The position numbers and the translations under genes were made by a program. DNA of 64,000 nt from Sphingomonas horti (GTDB lineage Bacteria > Pseudomonadota > Alphaproteobacteria > Sphingomonadales > Sphingomonadaceae). The notes below the pieces were generated by a model that had not been told where the DNA came from, ran no database searches, and saw only the letters and a program-made list of their open reading frames with translations. Below, piece after piece: positions 9,279 to 18,096 of the stretch. Position 1 is the first letter of the stretch. Every line of letters begins with the position of its first letter. The DNA lies in contig NZ_WQMS01000020.1 in NCBI RefSeq assembly GCF_009753715.1, positions 124,001 to 188,000 of the forward strand, in the 5' to 3' direction.

Positions 9279-10529
9279 TCACAGGTCCTCGCCGGCAAGG
9301 CCCAACGCCTTGAGCAGGGCCTTGCGAGCTCCCCAAATTCTTTCATGCAGGGCGGGATCGCACAGGCGCGAAGGACTGATCGATTCCGGCCAATATGCTC
9401 CGATAAAGGCTTCCAGCCAGTCCAGCTTCTCCTCGCCCAGCATGAAGCGAGGGTCGATCGTCGCCGGGTCCGCCACAACGCGCAGGCGCAGGCAGGCAGG
9501 CCCGCCGCCATTGGCCATCGATTGGCGGACATCGACGAACAGCACCCGGCGGATCGGGCCGTTGCCCGCGACGAGATCATCCAGATAGGCCGCGACCGAC
9601 GGAACGGACTGCGCTTCGCTCGGCAGGATCAGTGCCTGCTCGCCGGACGGCAGGGTGACCAACTGGGCGTTGAACAGATAGCTCGCGATCGCATCGCCCA
9701 AGCTGACGCGGGCGGCCGGCACCTCCACGATCCTTATTTCAGGCAGCAACCGCTCCAGATCGGCGTAGAAGGCGGCGCGGTCGACGAAAGCCTGTTCGTG
9801 AGCGAAGAGTGTCAGGCCATCTGCCACGGCGACCACATCGTTATGGAAGGCGCCGGCCGCGATCGCTTCTTCGGCCTGCTCTACGAACAGAGTGCGGGCA
9901 CGGTCGAGGCCATGATGCGTGGCGACGGCCTCGCAGGCGATACGGTGCTGGCGCGCCGGGAAGGGGCCGCCGGTCCGGCCATAGACGAATATCTCGACGC
10001 CCGGCTCCCCATGCGAAGGCGCCAAGCGCATATGGTTGGCCGCGCCTTCGTCGCCGAACGGCGCCGGCACCGGCCCGTGCACCACGAACGCGGGGTGCGC
10101 GAAAGCCAGCCGCAGTTGCTTCAGCGTTTGCGGCCATTCGTGGCTGCGGTGTGGCATGGTGACCAGATTGGCCACGGTGAGATGGCATTTGCCATCTTTG
10201 GTGTCGGGCGCAGGCGAGATGGTCGCGGCGTTGGCGGTCCACATCGCCGACGCGCTCATCGCCCATGCGGGCACCGGCGCGGCGCTGTTCATGGTCGCGC
10301 CAAGCTGGCCGAGCCAATCGGTATCGGGGCGGCGATGCGGCAGCAGCAGGCCCTGTGGCAGGCCGAGCCGCACATTGTGCCGCATCTTGGCGAGCCCCTG
10401 TAGCGCAGCCGCGCGCGGGTAGCTCACCTGGTTCGCGTTCTTCGCGGAAGCGAGATTGCCGAGGCTGAGCCCCGCATAATTGTGGCTCGGACCTACGATC
10501 CCATCAAAATTAATCTCGGTGAGGCTCAC
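9279..10529 (-). CDS. astB: N-succinylarginine dihydrolase
   Basis: Second step of the arginine succinyltransferase (AST) pathway: N-succinylarginine to N-succinylornithine plus CO2 and two ammonia. The 416-residue protein opens with EINFDGIVGPSHNYAGLSLG, diagnostic of AstB, a member of the guanidine-modifying superfamily. The catalytic Cys is in NGGGPACLRLRV near the C-terminus and a catalytic His in AGAFHNDVVAV. Its start overlaps the astA stop by 4 bp (10526-10529), so it is coupled to astA. Length is a little short of the E. coli enzyme (about 447). Confidence 0.96.
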   Translation of the reverse strand: MSLTEINFDGIVGPSHNYAGLSLGNLASAKNANQVSYPRAAALQGLAKMRHNVRLGLPQGLLLPHRRPDTDWLGQLGATMNSAAPVPAWAMSASAMWTANAATISPAPDTKDGKCHLTVANLVTMPHRSHEWPQTLKQLRLAFAHPAFVVHGPVPAPFGDEGAANHMRLAPSHGEPGVEIFVYGRTGGPFPARQHRIACEAVATHHGLDRARTLFVEQAEEAIAAGAFHNDVVAVADGLTLFAHEQAFVDRAAFYADLERLLPEIRIVEVPAARVSLGDAIASYLFNAQLVTLPSGEQALILPSEAQSVPSVAAYLDDLVAGNGPIRRVLFVDVRQSMANGGGPACLRLRVVADPATIDPRFMLGEEKLDWLEAFIGAYWPESISPSRLCDPALHERIWGARKALLKALGLAGEDL

Positions 10530-11545
10530 GTCCGCCCTACGTGCATGATCGTGTCGCCGACATCGACCTTCAGAAGCTCCGCGCCCACCGGATCGATCCC
10601 GACTTCGCCATCGCCCAGCGGCTCCATCACTGCGTAGGCGGCGCGCCAGCCGGCGAGGCGGCCGGCAGTCGCGAGGCGCCGTTCGCCGTCCACGGCGCCG
10701 ATCCGAGCCACGCGCGATTCGACCGCGTCCATGATCGAGCGGATGCGATCGGTGGGTGCGACCATGGTTGGGCCACCATCGAAGATGTCGATATATTTGT
10801 CGTGCGCGAAGCCTTCATGCTCCAGCATCCGCATCGCCGCCCGGCCGCTCGGATGAGGAACGCCGATCACCGCCCGCGCGCTTTCGGGCAGCATGTCGAT
10901 ATAGATCGGGTGCTTGGGCATCAGGTCGGCGATGAATTGGTTGCCGTTGGTCGCGTTGAACTCGTCGGCTTCCTGGAAGCTCATCCCGAAGAATTTGCCC
11001 GCGAGCCCGTCCCAGAAGGGCGATCCGCCCGCTTCGTCGATCACGCCGCGCAGCTCGGCCAAGGTGCGGCCGGAAAAGCGGCCACGATGTTTCTTGATGA
11101 ACAGATAGCGGCTGCGGGCGAGCAGCATGCCCAGGCCGCCAGCACGTTCGCGCGGATGCAGGAACAGGCCCCCGACCTCGCTGGCGCCTTCCAGATCGGT
11201 CGACAGCGTCAGCATGTCGGCGCGGAACGTCCGCTGGAGCTCCTGCGAATGCTGGGTCAGGGTGCCGAGCCGGTAGGAATAAAAGGGCCAATGCTGGCCC
11301 ACCATCGTGAAGATCTGGCAGGTTCCGCGGACCTGACCGGTCTCGCTGTTCTCCAGGACCATCACGAACAAATCGTCGACATGCTCGTCCGCCTCGCGGG
11401 CCAGCGCGGCGGCGGAGCGTTCGAGCTTCAGCGCGAGCGAATTGCGATCGGGCGGCAGGTTGGTGAAGCCGCCGCCGGTGAGTTTCGCAAGCTCGTACAG
11501 CGCGCCCAGATCGCGCGACGTGGCGGGGCGAAGAAAGCAGCTCAC
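10526..11545 (-). CDS. astA: Arginine N-succinyltransferase
   Basis: First step of the AST pathway: succinyl-CoA plus arginine gives N2-succinylarginine. The 339-residue sequence matches the AstA/AruG family in order: FLRPATSRDLGALYELAKLT at the start, a central GSPFWDGLAGKFFGMSFQEAD, then NQFIADLMPKHPIYIDMLP and a C-terminal small barrel-like tail. Full length. Sandwiched by 4-bp overlaps between the M20 hydrolase (11542) and astB (10529), which indicates one operon. astC and astD are not in the window, so later pathway steps must be encoded elsewhere. Confidence 0.96.
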   Translation of the reverse strand: MSCFLRPATSRDLGALYELAKLTGGGFTNLPPDRNSLALKLERSAAALAREADEHVDDLFVMVLENSETGQVRGTCQIFTMVGQHWPFYSYRLGTLTQHSQELQRTFRADMLTLSTDLEGASEVGGLFLHPRERAGGLGMLLARSRYLFIKKHRGRFSGRTLAELRGVIDEAGGSPFWDGLAGKFFGMSFQEADEFNATNGNQFIADLMPKHPIYIDMLPESARAVIGVPHPSGRAAMRMLEHEGFAHDKYIDIFDGGPTMVAPTDRIRSIMDAVESRVARIGAVDGERRLATAGRLAGWRAAYAVMEPLGDGEVGIDPVGAELLKVDVGDTIMHVGRT

Positions 11546-12747
11546 GGCCGGTCGCGCTCGACGAGGCGGAGGATGGCGAGCGTCGACAGCATCGCGCGCT
11601 CGGGAAGCGAGTCAGGGATCAGGAATTCCTCCTCCGAATGAATGGCGCCGCCGCGCGCGCCCATCGTGTCGACGACCGGCACGCCGCAGGCGGCGATGTT
11701 GTTGCCGTCGCAAACCCCGCCGGTCGCCTTCCAGCCGATGTCGAGGCCGAGATCGGCACCGCAGCTCCTGACCAGCCCGAACAGCCGCTCGGCGGCGGGG
11801 TCGAGCGGCTTGGGCGGGCGGCCGAAGCCGCCATGGAGGTGGATCCTGACGTCCCGCTCGGCAGCCACTGCGGCGATCGCCTGGTCCAGATGGGCCTGCG
11901 CGCGTGTCTCGTCGTCGGGCGAGGCCGGGCGGAAATTGACCCGCAGCACGGCGTGATCGGGCACGACATTGTTCGGGCCGCCCCCGTCTATCTTCGCCGG
12001 ATTGACTTTGAGCCCCGGTCCGATCGCCCGTTCCAGCCGCAACGCCAGGTCGGCCGCCGCGAGCAGCGCATTGCGGCCTTCTTCCGGGTTTCGGCCCGCA
12101 TGCGCGGAGCGCCCCGCCACGACGATCGAAAAATTGCCGGAGCCGCCGCGCGCCCCGGCGAGCGTGCCGTCCGGCAGGGCGGGCTCATAGGTGAGGGCGG
12201 CGGCCTTTCCCTTCGCACAGCGCGCGATCAACGCGGCTGAGGATGGCGAGCCCACTTCCTCGTCGCTGTCGATCAGCACCTGATAGCCGAACCGCGCGGC
12301 CGCCGGTGTTGCCTCGACCCCCTTCAGCGCGGCGAGCATCAGCGCCAGCCCGCCTTTCATGTCGGCGACGCCGGGGCCGTTCAGTCGGCCATCGTCGAGC
12401 CATTTCAGCGTCTGGAACGGATGATCGGCGCCGAACACGGTGTCGTAATGGCCGGTGAACAGCAGCTGCAAAGGCGCGTCGGGACGAACCGTCAGCAGCA
12501 AATGCTCGCCGTGCCCGATAGCGCGGACGGTGCCGTTCGGGTCGACGATCTCCACCGGATCGGGCGGCACCAGCTCGACATCGCCGGGCAGCGCGGAGAA
12601 AGCGTCGGCGAGCAGGCCCGCCATCGTTTTCAGGCCCGCAAGGTTGCGCGAGCCGCTGTTGACCAAGGCCCAGGCCTGGACCTGGTCAAGCATCGGCGCT
12701 GCCGCCGCCGCCTCGCACGCGCGCTGTTCGATGCCGGTGAGCCCCAT
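11542..12747 (-). CDS. M20-family metallohydrolase in the ast operon
   Basis: A 401-residue zinc aminoacylase/carboxypeptidase of the M20 family, similar in outline to carboxypeptidase G2 and ArgE/DapE. Metal ligands are visible in order: GHYDTV (His), GPGVADMKGG (Asp), DSDEEVGS (catalytic Glu and ligand), YEPAL (Glu) and IHSEEEF (His). A dimerisation domain sits between them (SAHAGRNPEEGRNA). As first gene of an operon with astA and astB it most likely removes a succinyl group, in place of the M14-like AstE, but that is inference from context; N-acyl glutamate or folyl-type substrates are also possible. Confidence 0.85.
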   Translation of the reverse strand: MGLTGIEQRACEAAAAAPMLDQVQAWALVNSGSRNLAGLKTMAGLLADAFSALPGDVELVPPDPVEIVDPNGTVRAIGHGEHLLLTVRPDAPLQLLFTGHYDTVFGADHPFQTLKWLDDGRLNGPGVADMKGGLALMLAALKGVEATPAAARFGYQVLIDSDEEVGSPSSAALIARCAKGKAAALTYEPALPDGTLAGARGGSGNFSIVVAGRSAHAGRNPEEGRNALLAAADLALRLERAIGPGLKVNPAKIDGGGPNNVVPDHAVLRVNFRPASPDDETRAQAHLDQAIAAVAAERDVRIHLHGGFGRPPKPLDPAAERLFGLVRSCGADLGLDIGWKATGGVCDGNNIAACGVPVVDTMGARGGAIHSEEEFLIPDSLPERAMLSTLAILRLVERDRP

Positions 12748-12874
12748 GCGCCGGCTCTAGCGACGGGCGGGCGCGAAGCCAACACCGGCGCGGATCGCTC
12801 GCGGACGTCCGTTCCGCCTTGCCCTTCCGGCCGCCGTCGGCTTGAAGCACGGGGCATTGGCGAAGGACATGCAG

Positions 12875-13705
12875 ATGACGGTCAGCGGATATGCGACTGC
12901 AGCCGGGCAGAAGGCGCTGTGGGGCGGGCAGAACGGCGAAGCCTGGGTGGCGGCGCAGGATTTGCTCGACGACTTGTTCCGGCCACTGGAAGCTATGCTC
13001 GTCGACTCGGTGGACGAAGGCGCGCGCGTGCTCGACATCGGTTGCGGGACCGGCAGCACGACGGTCGCGATCGCGCGTAAGGCCGGCGCGAACGGCCGTG
13101 CGGTCGGCGTCGACATATCGGAGCCGATGATCGCGGCTGCCCGCCGGCGCGCATCGTCCGCCGAATTCATCCGGGCCGACGCGCAGGACTATCGGTTCGA
13201 GCCGGAAAGCTTCGACCTGATCGCCTCGCGCTTCGGCGTGATGTTCTTCTCCGATCCCGTTGCCGCCTTCACAAATTTGCGGCGCGCCGCACGGCCGCTG
13301 GGCGGGATGCGGCTGCTCGCCTGGCGCGGCATGGCGGACAATCCGTTCATGACGGCGGCCGAGCGCGCCGCCGCGCCGCTGCTCCCGGACCTGCCGGTCC
13401 GCAAGCCCGACGCGCCGGGGCAGTTCGCCTTCGCCGATCGCGACCGGGTCAGGCGCATCCTGGAGCAGGGCGGCTGGACGGACATCGACATTCACCCGGT
13501 CGACGTGCCGTGCACGATGCCGGCGGACCAGCTGGAATTTTACTTCACGCGCCTGGGCCCCGTCGGGCTCACGCTCGGCAGCGCCGACGACGCGCTGCGC
13601 GCTCGGGTGGTGGAGACCGTCCGCCCCGCATTCGAGCCGTTCATCGAAGGCCCGGTGGTGCGCTTCACCGCCGCATGCTGGTCGATCGGCGCGATAAACG
13701 CTTGA
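12875..13705 (+). CDS. Class I SAM-dependent methyltransferase
   Basis: A soluble methyltransferase of the UbiE/arsenite-methyltransferase type, 276 residues from this start. The SAM motif ARVLDIGCGTGSTTVAIARK is followed by an acidic VGVDIS end, a motif II RADAQDY, and FDLIASRFGVMFF post-motif. The start at 12875 (MTVSGYATAAGQKALWG) is preferred because GAAGGA lies 7 bases upstream; an ATG at 12869 and a TTG at 12842 are alternatives. The acceptor is unknown: the WGGQNGEAW opening is common in uncharacterised family members. Transcribed away from the ast operon. Confidence 0.85.
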   Translation: MTVSGYATAAGQKALWGGQNGEAWVAAQDLLDDLFRPLEAMLVDSVDEGARVLDIGCGTGSTTVAIARKAGANGRAVGVDISEPMIAAARRRASSAEFIRADAQDYRFEPESFDLIASRFGVMFFSDPVAAFTNLRRAARPLGGMRLLAWRGMADNPFMTAAERAAAPLLPDLPVRKPDAPGQFAFADRDRVRRILEQGGWTDIDIHPVDVPCTMPADQLEFYFTRLGPVGLTLGSADDALRARVVETVRPAFEPFIEGPVVRFTAACWSIGAINA

Positions 13706-13812
13706 GCCTGCCGCGGCTCATTGCGTTCGGCCGTCGCAATTGGGATAAGCTCGCATTTTGAAGCTGCACCGATTGCCGCTGGAGTAGCAGCGCGACGCTT
13801 GGCGGACGGCTG

Positions 13813-14475
13813 ATGTTGAAAGTGCCCGAAATGAAGCCGGTCCAGCGTATCCAGGCCAACTTCCTCGCCAAGGCCGAGCGGCGGGCGCTGACCTGGATGT
13901 GCGCACGCCTTCCCGCCTGGGTGACGCCCGATGTGCTGACGGCGCTCGGCCTGTTCGGCGCGTTCATCATCTTCGCCGGCTATGTGCTGAGCGCGGTGCA
14001 TCCGGCCTGGCTTTGGCTGGTGGTGGCGGGCTTCGTCGTCCACTGGCTGGGCGATTCGCTGGATGGCAGCCTCGCCCGCTTCCGCCGGATCGAGCGGCCC
14101 GATTTCGGCTATTTCATCGACCACAGCACCGACGGCCTGGCCAATCTGCTGATCCTCGCGGGCCTGGGTTTCAGCCCGTTCGTGCGGCTCGACATCGCGT
14201 TGTTCGCGCTTGCCGGCTACCTGCTGCTGTCGGTCCACGCCTTCCTGGCTGCACGGGTGGTGGGCGAGCTGCGGCTGTCCTACCTCAACGCGGGCCCCAC
14301 CGAGCTCCGCCTCGCGCTGATCGCGATCACATTGGCAATGTTCACATTCGGCGCACTGCCGGTCCTGCACGGCCTGACCGCGTTCGACCTGATCGTCGGC
14401 AGCGTCGGGCTGGTGCTGGTCGCGCTGTTCGTGATCCAAACGCTAGTCACCGCGCGCGATCTGACGCTGAAATAG
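13813..14475 (+). CDS. CDP-alcohol phosphatidyltransferase family protein
   Basis: An integral membrane enzyme that joins a CDP-linked lipid to an alcohol, or the reverse. The 220-residue protein has about six membrane segments and the complete active-site signature D-x2-DG-x2-AR-x9-G-x3-D-x3-D (DSLDGSLARFRRIERPDFGY then FIDHSTD, about residues 80-106). The alcohol is not predictable: glycerol phosphate, inositol, serine and choline enzymes share this motif. ATG 13831 (MKPVQRIQ) is an alternative start. A 107-bp gap separates it from the methyltransferase. It is convergent with the serine hydrolase. Confidence 0.88.
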   Translation: MLKVPEMKPVQRIQANFLAKAERRALTWMCARLPAWVTPDVLTALGLFGAFIIFAGYVLSAVHPAWLWLVVAGFVVHWLGDSLDGSLARFRRIERPDFGYFIDHSTDGLANLLILAGLGFSPFVRLDIALFALAGYLLLSVHAFLAARVVGELRLSYLNAGPTELRLALIAITLAMFTFGALPVLHGLTAFDLIVGSVGLVLVALFVIQTLVTARDLTLK

Positions 14476-14479
14476 CGGT

Positions 14480-15634
14480 TCAGCGCCGCTCGGCGTCCAG
14501 CGCTGCCTTGACGCGGCCAAGGAAATCGGCGCGGGCGGCGGACAGCTCCTTGCCGGTCGCTTTCGGCCAGGCGCTGGATATCGCGACCACCAGCCGGCGC
14601 TTTGGGTCGACATGGATCAGCTGGCCGAAAATGCCCTGCGCCTGGAACGTGCCGTCAGCATTGATCCACCATTGATAGCCATAGCCGCGGCCATCGCCGA
14701 CGGGCGACCACGCCTTGGTCGCATCGGCGAACCAGCCATCGGGCACCACCCCTTTGCCGCCGCCCAATGCGAACAGCCCGATCCGCGCATAGTCGCGCAT
14801 CGCCGCGGAAAGGCAGCAGCCGCCGATATCGCGGCCGGACGCGTCGACCATCCAGAACAGGTCGCTTTCCATGCCGAACGGCCGCCAGATCTTTTCCTCG
14901 GCATAGCCGGTCAGCGTCTTGCCGGTCGCGGCCTGGACCAGCACGCCGATCAGGTTGGTCTCCCCGGTCTTATAGACCCATTTCGTGCCCGGCGGCGCTT
15001 CGCGCGGCAGCGTGCGCAGATAGGCGACGGTGGGATCGATGCCCGGCGGCACCGGCTTGGCGTACATGCGCGCGACGTCCGAGTTCGGGTCGGTATAGTC
15101 TTCGTTCCATTTGACGCCCGAGGTCATGGTCAGCACCTGCCGGACGCTGACGCCGTCATACGCGCTGCCCGCAAGCGCGGGGATGTAGCGTGTCACCGGA
15201 TCGTCGACCGACTTGATGAAGCCGTCGCGAATGGCTGCTCCGACCAGCGTCGAGGTCAGCGACTTGGCGACCGAGAAGCTGGTGTAGCGCCCGGCGCGCG
15301 AATAGCCGCGGGCGTAGCGCTCGAGGCGGATGCGCCCGTCCTGCACCACGATCAGCCCGGCGGTGTTGTTCGCAGCCATGAACGCGTCGACGCCCTCCAG
15401 CTTCAGCGGCTTGCCGGCAGGAAGCGGGTAGGGGTGCGGCGATGCCTTCGCCGTCGTGCCGGGGAAACGCTCCTCCATATGGGGAAAGTTCGCGTCGCGC
15501 TGGGCCTGGTCCCAGAACAGGATTTCGGCGCCCGCCTGGCGGATGCGGTCCGCATTCTGCGGCGTCAGCGCGACCTGTGCGTGGCCCGGCATGGCCGCCA
15601 GCAGCGCGACCGCGATCAATCCCCAACGCTTCAT
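14480..15634 (-). CDS. Secreted serine hydrolase, beta-lactamase (S12) family
   Basis: A 384-residue periplasmic or secreted protein of the penicillin-binding/class C beta-lactamase fold. A signal peptide is evident (MKRWGLIAVALLAAMPGHAQ). The nucleophile motif SxxK is FSVAKSLTS and the second motif lies around WVYKTGETNLIG. Family members are esterases, D-aminopeptidases or beta-lactamases, so a lactamase activity should not be assumed. The start at 15634 has AAGGGGG 7 bases upstream; the ATG 6 bases earlier is too close to it. The upstream methyltransferase stop (15637-15639) nearly touches this start, so the two form an operon. Confidence 0.88.
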   Translation of the reverse strand: MKRWGLIAVALLAAMPGHAQVALTPQNADRIRQAGAEILFWDQAQRDANFPHMEERFPGTTAKASPHPYPLPAGKPLKLEGVDAFMAANNTAGLIVVQDGRIRLERYARGYSRAGRYTSFSVAKSLTSTLVGAAIRDGFIKSVDDPVTRYIPALAGSAYDGVSVRQVLTMTSGVKWNEDYTDPNSDVARMYAKPVPPGIDPTVAYLRTLPREAPPGTKWVYKTGETNLIGVLVQAATGKTLTGYAEEKIWRPFGMESDLFWMVDASGRDIGGCCLSAAMRDYARIGLFALGGGKGVVPDGWFADATKAWSPVGDGRGYGYQWWINADGTFQAQGIFGQLIHVDPKRRLVVAISSAWPKATGKELSAARADFLGRVKAALDAERR

Positions 15635-15636
15635 CG

Positions 15637-16902
15637 TCATTCCCCCTTGGTCAGCGTCACCTGGGCGACCCAGATGCCGCCGCCGCGAAACCCGCCTTCG
15701 CAATACATCAGGTAATAGCGCCACAGCTCGATGAAGCTGCGGTCGAAGCCGGCGGGGAGCCGCCCTTCGGCGGCCGCGGCATCGAACCGTTCCCGCCAGC
15801 GCTTCAGCGTCTCGGCATAATGAAGGCCGAAATTGCGCTGGCCGCTCCAGGCGAGCCCCGCCGCTTCGGCGGCGCGGCGCAACCGGCTTTCCGAAACCAG
15901 CATGCCGCCGGGGAAGACATAGGCCTGGATGAAATCGGCGCTGTCGGCATAGGCATCGAACAGCGCGTCGTCGATCGCGATATACTGGATCGCGGCCCGT
16001 CCGCCCGGTTTCAGCGCCCGCGCGATCGTCTCGAAATAGGTGGGCCACCAGCGCTGGCCGACCGCCTCGATCATCTCGACGCTGGCGACCGCATCATATT
16101 GCTCCTCCACCTCGCGATAGTCGCGCAGCTGGATGCGCACGCGGCCGGCGGCGACGTTGCAGCGGTTATGGTCGAGCGCGTGCTCGCGTTGCTCGGCGGA
16201 CAAGGTAAGCGCAGTGACGTTGGCGCCATATTCGTCGGCGGCGATCTCGGCGAGCGTGCCCCAGCCGCAGCCGATCTCAAGCAGATGCTGGTCGGGCTTC
16301 AGCTCCAGCCGGTCGAGCAGCGCGCGAACCTTGTTGAGCTGGGCATAGGCCAGCTCCTCGTCGGCGCGGATCGGCTCCTGGAACAGCGCGGACGAGTAGG
16401 TCATCGTCTCGTCCAGCCACTCGGCATAGAAGTCGTTGCCGAGGTCGTAGTGGAAGGCGATGTTGCGCCGCGCGCGGCCGGGCGTGTTGTCGCGCAGCCA
16501 GTGGCCAAGCTTCTTGAGGCGCCGGCTGAGCCCGCGTGCCCGCGCGACCGTGCCCAGGCTGCGGCCGTTGCGCATGAACAGGTCGAACAGCGGCACCGGA
16601 TCGGGGCTGGTCCAGTCGCGCGCGGCCCAGCCCTGATACCAGCCGATCGACCCGCTTTGCGCCAGCCGGATCAGCGCCCGCCAGCGCCTGATCTCCACTT
16701 CCGCGACCGGCCCCGGCCCGCGGCCGCCGAGGATGCGGTAGCTGCCGTCGGGCAGCCACGCCTCGATCGCGCCCGCGTCGAGCGCCGCGTCGATCCGGTC
16801 CAGCATCCGATGAAACGGCGCCGCCACGACCGCGCTCCACAGCCCCGGAGCGGGTCGGCCGGACCGAAACTGCCGTCCACGATCAGGCGCGTGCGCGGTC
16901 AT
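15637..16902 (-). CDS. cfa: Cyclopropane-fatty-acid synthase family methyltransferase
   Basis: SAM-dependent enzyme that methylenates unsaturated acyl chains of membrane phospholipids, or a close homologue. The 421 residues contain the Cfa hallmarks: HYDLGNDFYAEWLDETMTYS, the SAM loop LLEIGCGWGTLAEIAADEYG, SVEMIEAVGQRWWPTYF, QYIAID and YVFPGG. The N-terminal region before residue 150 resembles the lipid-binding domain of Cfa proteins. Overlaps the serine hydrolase start region downstream. An inverted repeat separates it from korB. The exact product (cyclopropane or branched chain) cannot be told from sequence. Confidence 0.9.
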   Translation of the reverse strand: MTAHAPDRGRQFRSGRPAPGLWSAVVAAPFHRMLDRIDAALDAGAIEAWLPDGSYRILGGRGPGPVAEVEIRRWRALIRLAQSGSIGWYQGWAARDWTSPDPVPLFDLFMRNGRSLGTVARARGLSRRLKKLGHWLRDNTPGRARRNIAFHYDLGNDFYAEWLDETMTYSSALFQEPIRADEELAYAQLNKVRALLDRLELKPDQHLLEIGCGWGTLAEIAADEYGANVTALTLSAEQREHALDHNRCNVAAGRVRIQLRDYREVEEQYDAVASVEMIEAVGQRWWPTYFETIARALKPGGRAAIQYIAIDDALFDAYADSADFIQAYVFPGGMLVSESRLRRAAEAAGLAWSGQRNFGLHYAETLKRWRERFDAAAAEGRLPAGFDRSFIELWRYYLMYCEGGFRGGGIWVAQVTLTKGE

Positions 16903-16908
16903 GCGCTT

Positions 16909-17007
16909 CTCCCCTCCCGCTTGCGGGAGGGGCCGGGGGAGGGAGTGTCAGGCCTCACGACAACGGAACATGCCCACCCCCAGCCCCTCCCGCAAGCGGG
17001 AGGGGAG
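16909..17007. repeat. Long inverted repeat between korB and cfa
   Basis: Two 35-base arms (16909-16943 and 16973-17007) that are near-perfect inverse copies, 33 of 35 matching, separated by 29 bp. Each arm begins with its own hairpin (CTCCCCTCCCGCTTGCGGGAGGGG or its inverse, split here as CTCCCCTCCCGC and TTGCGGGAGGGG). The element fills the gap between korB and cfa almost exactly, ending 3 bp before the korB stop codon, and probably ends korAB transcription or stabilises its mRNA. Confidence 0.85.
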
Positions 17008-17010
17008 ATT

Positions 17011-18051
17011 TCAAATCTCGTGGGGCTGTTTTTCCACCTGCCAGGTCTGGCCCTTGGCGACGAGCTTCTGGAGGTCGGGGGTCTTGCCTTCGGCGGCGGC
17101 GCGGTTCTGCTCCCAGAGCGCGCGCTCGAAGGTCGGGCGGGGATGGTTGTAGATCACGCCCAGCGCGACCGGGAAGCCGTTCTCGATCTCCATGTCGATC
17201 AGCATCTGGGCCAGCCCCTTGTTGGTCTGGTCGTGTCGGATCACGCCCGCGGCTTCCCAGTCGCCGCCCTCGACATTGACGATCTCGAGCCGCAGGTCGG
17301 CGGTGTTCAGTTTCAGGCCCATCGTGGCGCCTGCGAACAGCATCGGCGCGCCATGCTCCAGCCAGATCTGGTTGACCTGCGCTTTCGCCTTTTCGGTGAA
17401 GGCGGCGAACACCTCGTCGTTATAGACGATGCAGTTCTGGTAGATCTCGACGAAGCTCGCCCCCTTATGCGCGTGCGCGGCCTTGAGCACCGCCGGCAGG
17501 TTCTTGTGCACGTCGATGCCGCGCGCGACGAAGCGGGCGCCGGAGCCGAGCGCGAAGCTGCACGGGCTCGCCGGCCGGTCGACCGAGCCGAACGGCGTCG
17601 AGGGCGAGCGCGTGCCGACCCGCGACGTTGGCGAATATTGCCCCTTGGTCAGACCGTAGATCTCGTTGTTGAACAGCAGAATTTGGCAATCGAGGTTGCG
17701 GCGCAGGATGTGCATCGTGTGGTTGCCGCCGATCGACAGCGCGTCGCCATCGCCGGTGATGATCCACACGTCGAGCTCCGGATTGGCGAGCTTCACGCCG
17801 GTCGCGATCGCCGGCGCGCGCCCATGGATCGTGTGGAAGCCGTAGGTTTCCATATAATAAGGGAAGCGCGACGAGCAGCCGATGCCGGACACGAACACCG
17901 TTTTCTCGGGCGTCGCGCCGATCTCCGGCATCGTGCGCTGCACGGCCTTCAGGATCGCATAGTCGCCGCAACCCGGGCACCAGCGGACTTCCTGGTCCGA
18001 TTCCCAGTCTTTGACGGTCGTTGTCTTCGCGACGGGGGTCATGTCGTTCAT
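17011..18051 (-). CDS. korB: 2-oxoacid:ferredoxin oxidoreductase, beta subunit
   Basis: TPP-binding subunit of a two-subunit 2-oxoglutarate (or related 2-oxoacid):ferredoxin oxidoreductase, which decarboxylates the oxoacid to the CoA ester and reduces ferredoxin. The 346 residues show the cysteine motif VRWCPGCGDYAIL, a further Cys in GIGCSSRFPYY for the 4Fe-4S cluster, and the TPP site GDGDALSIGGNH with NNEIYGLTKGQ. Lies 45 bp downstream of korA on the same strand. Assignment to 2-oxoglutarate follows the usual annotation of this pair; pyruvate or branched-chain oxoacids are not excluded. Confidence 0.92.
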   Translation of the reverse strand: MNDMTPVAKTTTVKDWESDQEVRWCPGCGDYAILKAVQRTMPEIGATPEKTVFVSGIGCSSRFPYYMETYGFHTIHGRAPAIATGVKLANPELDVWIITGDGDALSIGGNHTMHILRRNLDCQILLFNNEIYGLTKGQYSPTSRVGTRSPSTPFGSVDRPASPCSFALGSGARFVARGIDVHKNLPAVLKAAHAHKGASFVEIYQNCIVYNDEVFAAFTEKAKAQVNQIWLEHGAPMLFAGATMGLKLNTADLRLEIVNVEGGDWEAAGVIRHDQTNKGLAQMLIDMEIENGFPVALGVIYNHPRPTFERALWEQNRAAAEGKTPDLQKLVAKGQTWQVEKQPHEI

Positions 18052-18096
18052 ATTAGCACCCGAAAGGTCACAAAAGGTCGCACTGACATAGCCACC

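Noticed and set aside
14480-15634. Calling the serine hydrolase a beta-lactamase resistance gene
   Set aside because: The SxxK motif is shared by esterases and peptidases of the same fold, and the other lactamase motifs are not clearly present.
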